From assembly GCA_964432995.1 (NCBI GenBank), contig CAYSPU010000302.1, positions 1 to 6,504 on the forward strand: a stretch of DNA of 6,504 nucleotides, read 5' to 3'. Both the position numbers and the translations under genes were made by a program. Positions 1-6,053 of this stretch are shown piece after piece (the stretch's first letter is position 1; each line of letters opens with the position of its first letter). The notes under the pieces were generated by a model, which was given only the letters and a program-made list of their open reading frames with translations, did no database searches and was not told where the DNA came from. Source of the DNA: CAYSPU01 sp964432995. Its GTDB lineage: Bacteria > Verrucomicrobiota > Verrucomicrobiia > Limisphaerales > JAHDYP01.

Positions 1-1773
1 GACATCGGCCAGCCTGAGGAGCGCCTGCGCGGAGCAGCCGTCGAAGTTGTAGCCGCGGCGATCCGGCAGGGGCGGCTTGCCCGAGAAGGCGGACGCGGGC
101 GGCTGGAAGACGTTGGGGGCGCCCTCGGGCATGAGATAGAGAATGTCGGCGACGGTGCGTCCCTGACGCAGCAGATGTTGGCAGCGGGTGATGTAGCGAT
201 GATAGGCACCCACCATCGGCCACCAGGTCTGGCCACGATCCCAATGCACGCCGTACGGCCCCATCACCATGCCCGGCCGGCCTTCATCCGGTTTGTGGGC
301 GAAGGTGTGATAGGTGAAACGATTGATCCCGGTCGCGAACGCCCAGTCGCCTTGATTCTTCAGGGCTCCCGGGTAGAGCTTCCAATCCTCACCTGGCGCA
401 CCGGTGAAGGCCTCGGCCGCCACCACCGGACAGCCCAGGACGTGGGCGATCGAACTGGCTTGGTGGCAACTGTAGGTCGTGTCGAAGCCCACGCTCCAGA
501 ACTCGCACATCGGCACATCGGCCACGGCGCCCAGGTCGAAGTCGTTGGCGGGGTTCATGTCATAGGGCTCAACGGAGAAACGGAAGCCGTGCTTCCGGCC
601 CAGCCGCTTCAAGTGCTCCGCATGGTTCTCGATGACCAACTCCTGGCCGGTGCGGCGCAGGTCCCAGAGGAAACGTTCGCTCGTTTCACGGCTGCCGACC
701 ACGTGCCCCACCATCGCCGGGTAATACGGCTGCGGATCATAGCCGCGGCGTCGGTGAAACTCCTCGCGCAACTTGGGCGTCCAGTTCTGCGCGCCCATCT
801 CCCAACTGTCCATGTGCAGCATGGTCCAACCCCGGTCCTTTTTCCGCCGGCCCACCTTCTGGAGCAGTCGGCCCACGTATTCCTCGAAGTGCGCATCCAA
901 AGCGGCCGCATCGAACTTGTCGCACTCGAAGCCGATGCCAGGTTCCGGGGCGGGCCTGGTGGAGGCGCCGTTGTTGCGGCTCACGAACCGCAGGATCGTC
1001 CAGTTGCCTTCCGGGATCGGCCAGTCGAGCGTTCCGTCGGATCGCAGCCGACCGGTCAGGTCGAGGATCCGGTCGACGGGAATGACGCTGCCAGGTGGCG
1101 CCGCGGGATACTCTGCTGGCGCCTCGAGGAAAGGTTTGACGCCCGGTTGCGACGAGAACGGCGCGCGATACACCAGCGCTTTCTCGTCGATGTCGGGGAT
1201 CGTGGCGGGTGACGCAGGCGTGGGGAAAGCGAGGACGGCCACATCCCGGTAAAAGGCCTCCCACTGCGGGCGCATCGAAGTTGGCACATCGCCAAAGAAC
1301 GGCCGCCGGGGTGGTGGCACCGGCAGCATCTGCTCGAACTTCCCCGGTCCCCGCACTTCAACCTTTGCGGCCACCAGGTGCTGCATGGATTGCTCGGGTT
1401 TCACCCACGGCCCGCCGCTGCCGGTCCAACCCGGCCCCGATCCCAGCGTGATCTCGATCCCGAGCCGCTCGGCCTCGCGCACCGCGTGCACGTACAGGTC
1501 CTGCCACTCGTCACTGAGGAAATCCACCGGCCCGCGGGGCACGCCGACGTTCACCTCGAGGAAGACCAGGTGCCCCATTCCCGCCGCTTTCATCGACTCG
1601 AGGTCGCGCGTCATACCCTGGCGCGACAGGTTGCCGTCCATGAAATACCAATAGACGCCCGGCCTCGTGTCGTCCGGCGGTTCGGCGAACTCGGCGGCCA
1701 GCGAATCGGCTCGAGCCAAACCAGGCAACATCGCCGTCAGATACAGCAACTGGATAAGGGGATCTCTCTTCAC
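1..1773 (-). CDS. Secreted GH106-like alpha-L-rhamnosidase, N-terminal part (3' end beyond window)
   Basis: The minus strand is open for 591 codons from a GTG at 1773-1771 to the window edge, so the protein continues to the left. Residues 1-22 look like a Sec signal peptide: Lys2-Arg3, a hydrophobic core, and an Ala-Arg-Ala cleavage site before Asp23. This is the reason for choosing the GTG, although no good ribosome binding site precedes it. Family evidence is by recognition: GVYWYFMDGN (39-48), an LESMKAAGMG segment (58-67), GPGWTGSGGPWVKPEQSMQ (113-131), HMDSWEMGAQNWT (from 320) and VVAAEAFTG (around 454) match the GH106 layout. Family members hydrolyse terminal alpha-L-rhamnose from plant and microbial polysaccharides in the periplasm or outside the cell. 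Glu325, Glu402, Glu424 and Glu454 are candidate catalytic or metal-binding acids, but which are catalytic cannot be decided here. Full members usually run to about 900-1100 residues, so a C-terminal third or more is missing. It is transcribed divergently from the helicase operon. Confidence 0.85.
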   Translation of the reverse strand, partial: MKRDPLIQLLYLTAMLPGLARADSLAAEFAEPPDDTRPGVYWYFMDGNLSRQGMTRDLESMKAAGMGHLVFLEVNVGVPRGPVDFLSDEWQDLYVHAVREAERLGIEITLGSGPGWTGSGGPWVKPEQSMQHLVAAKVEVRGPGKFEQMLPVPPPRRPFFGDVPTSMRPQWEAFYRDVAVLAFPTPASPATIPDIDEKALVYRAPFSSQPGVKPFLEAPAEYPAAPPGSVIPVDRILDLTGRLRSDGTLDWPIPEGNWTILRFVSRNNGASTRPAPEPGIGFECDKFDAAALDAHFEEYVGRLLQKVGRRKKDRGWTMLHMDSWEMGAQNWTPKLREEFHRRRGYDPQPYYPAMVGHVVGSRETSERFLWDLRRTGQELVIENHAEHLKRLGRKHGFRFSVEPYDMNPANDFDLGAVADVPMCEFWSVGFDTTYSCHQASSIAHVLGCPVVAAEAFTGAPGEDWKLYPGALKNQGDWAFATGINRFTYHTFAHKPDEGRPGMVMGPYGVHWDRGQTWWPMVGAYHRYITRCQHLLRQGRTVADILYLMPEGAPNVFQPPASAFSGKPPLPDRRGYNFDGCSAQALLRLADV

Positions 1774-1954
1774 AGCGTCACCGTGAACTTGCCAACAAGC
1801 ATCCGCAACAGTGTTCGCACCGTCAGGGCCGGGAACCGCGATACCGCGATCGTGCCTCCACCTCGTGTGTCTGGGACGAAGGTGGGGCGACCTCTCCGAG
1901 GGCGCCGGAAGAGCAGTCAGCCAGACACATGTTCCCGGCGCGCCCGGCGGCCTG

Positions 1955-1993
1955 CTCGCGAGCCCTGCTCGGAGCCCGCTCGCGAGTTTTCTT
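1955..1993 (+). terminator. Possible hairpin-plus-T attenuator or terminator in the SNF2 leader
   Basis: CTCGCGAGC (1955-1963) pairs perfectly with GCTCGCGAG (1978-1986) across a 14-nt loop, and TTTTCTT follows at once. The shape is that of a weak intrinsic terminator on the plus strand. No plus-strand gene ends just before it, so if it acts it would more likely attenuate transcription into the SNF2 gene or stop stray transcripts. The T run is short and the 8-mer CTCGCGAG is itself palindromic, so chance is a fair alternative. Confidence 0.25.
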
Positions 1994-2049
1994 CGGAGTC
2001 GCACCCTGCCTTCTGGGTTCATGCTCGGGTTTCGGCCTGCGGGAATCAA

Positions 2050-2071
2050 GGCGCACCGCAACAGGTGCGCC
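2050..2071. repeat. Perfect 8-bp inverted repeat (leader hairpin)
   Basis: GGCGCACC (2050-2057) and GGTGCGCC (2064-2071) are exact reverse complements around the 6-nt loop GCAACA. No T run follows, so it is not an intrinsic terminator. It lies about 105 bp before the proposed SNF2 start codon and could be an RNA leader hairpin or a site for a dimeric repressor. The function is unknown. Confidence 0.45.
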
Positions 2072-2176
2072 CGCCGACCCCAGGCTCACCGGCTCACCGA
2101 CTGCAGGTGGTGGCGCCACGTGCGCGCCGAATGCGCTCTTGCCTTTGCCCGCGGACCGCCGGCACGATCCGCCCCG

Positions 2177-5035
2177 ATGTCGGACCCGACCGCGACACCT
2201 TCAGATCTGTGCCTGACACCTCACGGGCTGCTCCGTGTGGAAGACGCGACCGGACCGTCGCCCTGGGTGGACCCCGCGGTTGGCCGGCAGGTTGCGGATG
2301 CTCTTGCCAAGTCCCCCGCTCACGGTCTGCTCCACTTGGGCACCCGCGAGCTGAATACCCCCCTGCCACCGGTGGCGGGTTGGTGGCGCGAACTGGCCCG
2401 GCGTTACCTCACGCAACTCTGCCACACGCCCGACTTGGAGAAGGCACGGAAACTCGTCCCGCTCGCCGCACCCGCGGAGACCGAACTCGCGGCGCTTGCG
2501 GAAACCGCGCCGCCCATGCGCGGCGGGGAGTATCTCGACGCGGCCCTGTTGGCCCGCTTGTGGACCGAATTGGATGAGCATGTGCAGACGGAGATCGCGC
2601 GCCATCCGCAAGGGGCGGGTGCGTGGTTGCAGGAATGCCATCCCTTGTGGCGGATGGTGGGGCGCGTGACGTTCCACCTGGCCGAGAACAAGCGGCACCC
2701 GACACACCCCTTCGCCTTCCTGGCCAGCTATGCCTCGCGCATCTCGAGCCAGTCCCGCGTCCAGCATCTGCCCCTGGGTCGCGCCCTCCAGGAATACGCC
2801 GGTGCCGGAAACAAGACCGCCCTGCTGAACCTGCTCTCGCCCGTCCAGAAGGCGGCGGAGCAAAGTCCCTTCGTCCGGGAGTTGGTCGAAAGCGGCCGCA
2901 TCTTCAAGCCCCTGCCCTGGTCCCCCGCCGAGGCCTACCGACTTCTCAAGGACGTCCCCGTGTGCGAAGCCGCCGGCGTGATCGTGCGCCTGCCGGACTG
3001 GTGGAAAGGCGGCCGCCCCCCCCGGCCTCGCGTCAGCGTGCGCGTCGGACAAAGCCGCAGCGCCGGCCTGGGCGCCGACACCCTGCTCGATTTCTCGGTC
3101 GAAACCACCCTCGACGGCCAACCGCTCACCGCGGCCGAGTGGCAAACGCTGCTTCACGCCACGGACGGTCTCGCCCTGGTGCGCGGCCAATGGGTCGAGG
3201 TGGATGCGGAGAAGCTCCGCGCCGCGCTCGCTCACTGGAAGAAGGTCGAGTCCCTCTCCCGTCGCCAGGGCCTGACGTTCTTCGAGGGGATGCGCATGAT
3301 CTCCGGATTCCGGCCAGACGCGGCCGGCGCAGCGGAAGCTGCCGCCGACGCCGACGCGGGCCGCGAGTGGACCGGCATCCAAGCCGGCCGGTGGCTGGAC
3401 GAGGTGCTGTCCGAATTGCGCAATCCCTCGCGCGCCACGGCCGAGAGCGACATCCCCGACCTGCACGCCACTCTGCGTCCGTACCAAACGGTGGGCGTCA
3501 ACTGGCTCTGGTTGCTGACCCGGCTCGGCTTGGGCGGCTGCCTGGCCGACGACATGGGCCTCGGCAAAACGCTCCAAGTGCTGGCGCTGCTGCTCAGACT
3601 CCGAGCCGAAGCAGCGACGCACCGTGATGCGCTCCTCGGTTCTTTGTCCCCCCTCTCCCCCGCGGAGGGGGAGAGGGATGGGGTGAGGGGGCCGGACGAT
3701 GGGGCGAACGAAGAGAGGTCTGGGCGCAGGCACCCCTCCCGGACACCCCCCATCGAGCCCAGCATCCTGATCGTGCCCGCCTCCTTGCTCGCGAACTGGC
3801 GCGCGGAAATCGAGCGGTTCACCCCCGCCTTGCGCTTTCTCATCGTCCACCCTTCCGAAGCGCAGGATCCGATCGCGTTGCTGAAAACGTCCGCAGACCG
3901 GAAAGTGGACCTGGTGATCACCACCTACGGCATGTTGGCCCGCCTGGAGGCGTTGCGGAAGCGCTCCTGGAATCTGGCGATCCTGGACGAAGCCCAGGCC
4001 ATCAAGAATGCCGACACCCGACAAGCCCGCGCCGTCAAGGAACTCAAGGCCACCGCCCGTTTCGCCCTGACCGGTACCCCGGTCGAAAACCGGGCGGCCG
4101 ATCTCTGGTCCATCTTCGATTTCCTCAACCCCGGTCTGCTGGGCTCGGCCGCCGCCTTCACCAGGTTCCTCCGCGGCCGCGACGACGCGGAGCGGCCCGA
4201 CTACGGCCCGCTGCGTGCCCTGACGCGACCCTACATCCTTCGGAGGTTGAAGACCGACAAGCGCGTCATCGCCGACCTTCCGGAGAAGACCGAGATGCGA
4301 GCCTGGTGCTCCCTCACCAAAACCCAGGCGGCGCTATACCAGAAGGCGGTTACCGAACTCGAGGAAGGCCTCCAGACCGCGGATGGGATCCAACGGCGGG
4401 GCTTGGTGCTGGCGTTCATCATGCGCTTCAAACAAATCTGCAATCACCCCTCTCAATGGCTCGGAGACGGCGGCTACGACCCCGAGGCTAGCGGCAAGTT
4501 CGCCCGCTTGCGCGAGTTGACCGAGGAGATTGCCGAGCGCCAGGAAAAGGCCCTGATCTTCACCCAGTTCCGGGAGATCACCGAGCCCCTGGCCGCGTTT
4601 CTGAGCGAGGTCTTTCGCCGCCCCGGCCTCGTGCTCCACGGCGGCACCGCGGTCCCCCAGCGCCGCAGACTGGTCGAGTCCTTCCAACGCGACGACGGCC
4701 CGCCCTTTTTCCTCCTGACCGTGAAGGCGGGCGGCTCCGGTCTGAACCTCACGCAGGCCGCACACGTCATCCACTTCGATCGCTGGTGGAACCCCGCGGT
4801 CGAAAACCAGGCCACCGACCGCGCCTTCCGCATCGGCCAGAAGCAGAATGTCCTCGTCCACAAGTTCGTCTGCCGCGGCACCGTCGAGGAACGAATCGAC
4901 CGGGTCATTGAAGACAAGCAGTCGCTGTCCCGCGAATTGCTCGAAGAGGGGGGCGAGAAGCTGTTGACCGAGATGAACAACGACGAACTCCTGCGCTTCG
5001 TGGCGCTTGACTTGCAGCGAGCAACCGGCGTCTGA
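2177..5035 (+). CDS. SNF2-family DEAQ-box ATPase/helicase with N-terminal SNF2-associated domain
   Basis: This 952-residue protein is a bacterial SNF2/Rad54-type (helicase superfamily 2) ATPase, expected to translocate on double-stranded DNA or remodel nucleoprotein in the cytoplasm. The N-terminal half (about 1-430) resembles the SNF2-helicase-associated region (DUF3670-like), including LLDFSVETTLDG (from 303) and WVEVD (339-343). The ATPase core is complete: LRPYQ (433-437), motif I DDMGLGKT (458-465, Lys464 binding ATP), motif Ia ILIVPASLLANW (from 530), motif II DEAQ (604-607), motif III TGTP (632-635), YILRRLKTDK (from 686), FTQF (795-798), motif V AGGSGLNL (from 851), DRWWNP (868-873) and QATDRAFRIGQ (878-888), which contains motif VI. 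ATG 2177 was chosen because recognisable family sequence begins soon after it; no clear ribosome binding site is present. The oddity is an insertion of about 50 residues (roughly 476-528) between motifs I and Ia that contains a palindromic repeat. The 12-nt gap to the SWIM gene indicates one operon. It resembles YwqA/HelZ-type proteins. Confidence 0.93.
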   Translation: MSDPTATPSDLCLTPHGLLRVEDATGPSPWVDPAVGRQVADALAKSPAHGLLHLGTRELNTPLPPVAGWWRELARRYLTQLCHTPDLEKARKLVPLAAPAETELAALAETAPPMRGGEYLDAALLARLWTELDEHVQTEIARHPQGAGAWLQECHPLWRMVGRVTFHLAENKRHPTHPFAFLASYASRISSQSRVQHLPLGRALQEYAGAGNKTALLNLLSPVQKAAEQSPFVRELVESGRIFKPLPWSPAEAYRLLKDVPVCEAAGVIVRLPDWWKGGRPPRPRVSVRVGQSRSAGLGADTLLDFSVETTLDGQPLTAAEWQTLLHATDGLALVRGQWVEVDAEKLRAALAHWKKVESLSRRQGLTFFEGMRMISGFRPDAAGAAEAAADADAGREWTGIQAGRWLDEVLSELRNPSRATAESDIPDLHATLRPYQTVGVNWLWLLTRLGLGGCLADDMGLGKTLQVLALLLRLRAEAATHRDALLGSLSPLSPAEGERDGVRGPDDGANEERSGRRHPSRTPPIEPSILIVPASLLANWRAEIERFTPALRFLIVHPSEAQDPIALLKTSADRKVDLVITTYGMLARLEALRKRSWNLAILDEAQAIKNADTRQARAVKELKATARFALTGTPVENRAADLWSIFDFLNPGLLGSAAAFTRFLRGRDDAERPDYGPLRALTRPYILRRLKTDKRVIADLPEKTEMRAWCSLTKTQAALYQKAVTELEEGLQTADGIQRRGLVLAFIMRFKQICNHPSQWLGDGGYDPEASGKFARLRELTEEIAERQEKALIFTQFREITEPLAAFLSEVFRRPGLVLHGGTAVPQRRRLVESFQRDDGPPFFLLTVKAGGSGLNLTQAAHVIHFDRWWNPAVENQATDRAFRIGQKQNVLVHKFVCRGTVEERIDRVIEDKQSLSRELLEEGGEKLLTEMNNDELLRFVALDLQRATGV
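3601..3760 (+). other. Repeat-derived in-frame insertion inside the SNF2 ATPase domain
   Basis: Between the helix after motif I (ending about residue 475) and motif Ia (from Ser529), the protein carries about 50 residues rich in Ser, Pro, Gly, Glu and Arg, for example SLSPLSPAEGERDGVRG followed by a charged stretch. From general knowledge of SNF2 proteins of this type, I expect only about 5-15 residues here. The centre of the insertion is the palindromic repeat at 3651-3690, and the flanking bases may belong to the same insertion. The exact ends are a guess, because no uninterrupted relative is available for comparison. Such a segment would probably form an exposed disordered loop. Confidence 0.6.
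3651..3690 (-). repeat. Truncated copy of C/G-rich palindromic repeat, inside the SNF2 gene
   Basis: CCCTCTCCCCC (3651-3661) and GGGGGAGAGGG (3667-3677) form an 11-bp perfect stem around a 5-nt loop, followed by one outer arm GGGGTGAGGGG (3680-3690). The reverse complement of these 40 bases matches 5937-5976 at 37 positions by direct comparison. The opposite outer arm present in the second copy is missing, so this copy is truncated and inverted relative to it. It has no stop codon in the SNF2 frame and encodes residues 492-505. Confidence 0.9.
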
Positions 5036-5047
5036 TCCCCGCACGTC

Positions 5048-5917
5048 ATGAGCTGGTATTCCTACGGATTCCGACCCTACGTCCCCGTGGCCGAGCGCCG
5101 CCGCAAAGCCGAACGCGCAATGGCGAAGCTGGCGAAGAAAGGCCAGGTCATCAAACCGGTCCAACTCGAGGGCCGCACCATCGCCCGCACCTTCTGGGGC
5201 AAGGCCTGGTGCGACAACCTCGAATCCTACATGGACTATGCGAACCGGTTGCCCCGCGGCCGCACCTACGTCCGCAACGGCTCGGTCGTTCACCTCGACA
5301 TTCGTCCCGGTGCGATCGAGGCGGCGGTCAGCGGATCCGAGTTGTACCGGGTGACGATCAGCATCGCCGCCGCCGCCAAAGCCAAGTGGAAGAGGCTCTG
5401 TCACGAATGCGCCGGTGGCATTGGCTCCCTGGTGGAGTTGCTTCAGGGACGTTTCTCGGACCACGTCATGGCGATCCTCACGCGCCGGGACACCGGTCTC
5501 TTCCCCACCCCGGCGGAAATCAAGTTGCAGTGCTCCTGCCCCGACGGGGCCACCATGTGCAAACACGTCGCCGCCGTCCTCTACGCCGTGGGCGCCCGCC
5601 TCGACCACAGCCCGGAGTTGCTATTCACCCTGCGCTCGGTGAATCACGAAGAACTGATCACCCGGGCGGCCAACGCCGGCGACCTGGCGGGCAAACAGGC
5701 CGCCGGCCCCGAACTGGCCGAGAGCGAACTCGGCGCCGTGTTCGGCATCGAACTCGACACGCAAGCCACAACCGTGCTGCCTTCCCCCGGCGCTCCAGCA
5801 GCCGCCACACCGCCCACGCCGCCGCGGAAAACTCCGAAACGCGCGGCCGCCGGGAAGCAGGCCCAACCCAAAGGCAGGACCTCGAGGCGGCGACGACCCG
5901 CGGCTGCCCTCCCATGA
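5048..5917 (+). CDS. SWIM zinc-finger protein, partner of the SNF2 ATPase
   Basis: This 289-residue cytoplasmic protein carries a SWIM zinc finger with the signature CxCx6CxH. Cys162, Cys164, Cys171 and His173 are the predicted zinc ligands, in the stretch CSCPDGATMCKHVAAVLYAV. SWIM domains bind DNA or proteins and are found fused or adjacent to SNF2 ATPases in bacteria. The N-terminal part contains the conserved block typical of these small proteins: FWGKAWCDNLE (from about residue 49), NRLPRGRTYVRNG and an IEAAVSGSELYRV stretch. After about residue 240 comes an Ala/Pro/Thr-rich then strongly basic tail (KRAAAGKQAQPKGRTSRRRR), probably disordered and possibly nucleic-acid binding. The ATG lies 12 nt after the SNF2 stop codon, so co-transcription and probable translational coupling follow. 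It corresponds in type and position to ywqB beside ywqA in Bacillus subtilis. Its stop codon (5915-5917) lies in the left arm of a palindromic repeat, so the original C-terminus may have differed. Confidence 0.92.
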   Translation: MSWYSYGFRPYVPVAERRRKAERAMAKLAKKGQVIKPVQLEGRTIARTFWGKAWCDNLESYMDYANRLPRGRTYVRNGSVVHLDIRPGAIEAAVSGSELYRVTISIAAAAKAKWKRLCHECAGGIGSLVELLQGRFSDHVMAILTRRDTGLFPTPAEIKLQCSCPDGATMCKHVAAVLYAVGARLDHSPELLFTLRSVNHEELITRAANAGDLAGKQAAGPELAESELGAVFGIELDTQATTVLPSPGAPAAATPPTPPRKTPKRAAAGKQAQPKGRTSRRRRPAAALP

Positions 5918-6016
5918 ACCTGTCCATGGATCTCGCCCCCTCACCCCGTCCCTCTCCCCTTCCGAGGGGGAGAGGGTGGCGCAGCCGGGTGAGGGGGATT
6001 CGATGCGGTTCATGGG
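5911..6016 (+). repeat. Full-size nested palindromic element between the SWIM gene and the next gene
   Basis: Three nested inverted repeats are visible. The outer arms are CCCATGAACC (5911-5920) and GGTTCATGGG (6007-6016), 10 bp perfect. The middle arms are CCCCCTCACCC (5936-5946) and GGGTGAGGGGG (5987-5997), 11 bp perfect. The inner arms are CCCTCTCCCC (5950-5959) and GGGGAGAGGG (5967-5976), 10 bp perfect with a 7-nt loop. Elements with this C-rich/G-rich core are common, from memory, as dispersed intergenic repeats in several GC-rich bacterial groups. It encodes no protein itself and resembles a REP- or MITE-like non-autonomous repeat. The RNA could fold strongly and affect termination or mRNA stability between the flanking genes. 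There is no T run for a classical terminator. Confidence 0.85.
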
Positions 6017-6053
6017 CACAAAGCACTCCGTTTCTACGGAAAGGCAGGTCTTC

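Larger units (their letters stand above)
1774..2176. other. Divergent intergenic region with hairpins, no convincing gene
   Basis: About 400 bp separate the divergent start codons of the rhamnosidase and the SNF2 gene, so promoters for both should lie here. I could not pick a convincing -35/-10 pair on either strand. The SNF2 reading frame stays open upstream to an ATG at 1811, which would add 122 residues. That extension is rich in Arg, Pro, Ser and Ala, resembles no domain, and is probably chance openness in GC-rich DNA. Visible structure consists of a 9-bp hairpin followed by T residues (1955-1990), an 8-bp hairpin (2050-2071), a tandem GGCTCACC pair (2083-2098) and the perfect palindrome GTGGCGCCAC (2110-2119). 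Confidence 0.6.

Noticed and set aside
175..1212. A 345-codon plus-strand open frame opposite the rhamnosidase
   Set aside because: It is antisense to a minus-strand frame with clear GH106 motifs. Its product is His/Arg/Pro-rich with no domain, as expected of a shadow frame in GC-rich DNA.
1811..2176. An upstream in-frame ATG extending the SNF2 protein by 122 residues
   Set aside because: The extension is Arg/Pro/Ser-rich without family similarity, crosses two hairpins, and the recognisable protein starts near 2177.
1378..2577. A 399-codon plus-strand open frame crossing the intergenic region
   Set aside because: It overlaps the start of the rhamnosidase and the N-terminus of the SNF2 gene in other frames, and its product has no recognisable domain.
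3651..3690. The C/G-rich palindrome as a CRISPR or tandem repeat unit
   Set aside because: There are only two distant copies, in opposite orientation, with no regular spacing or spacers.
2201..4024. A 607-codon minus-strand open frame opposite the SNF2 gene
   Set aside because: The plus strand encodes a complete SNF2 protein with all motifs. The antisense product is Gly/Gln/Ala-rich without recognisable motifs.
4334..5608. A 424-codon minus-strand open frame spanning the SNF2-SWIM junction
   Set aside because: It runs antisense across two well-supported genes and shows no domain; it is a codon-bias artefact.
5950..5976. Inner stem of the element as a classical intrinsic terminator
   Set aside because: A strong GC stem is present but no T run follows on either strand.
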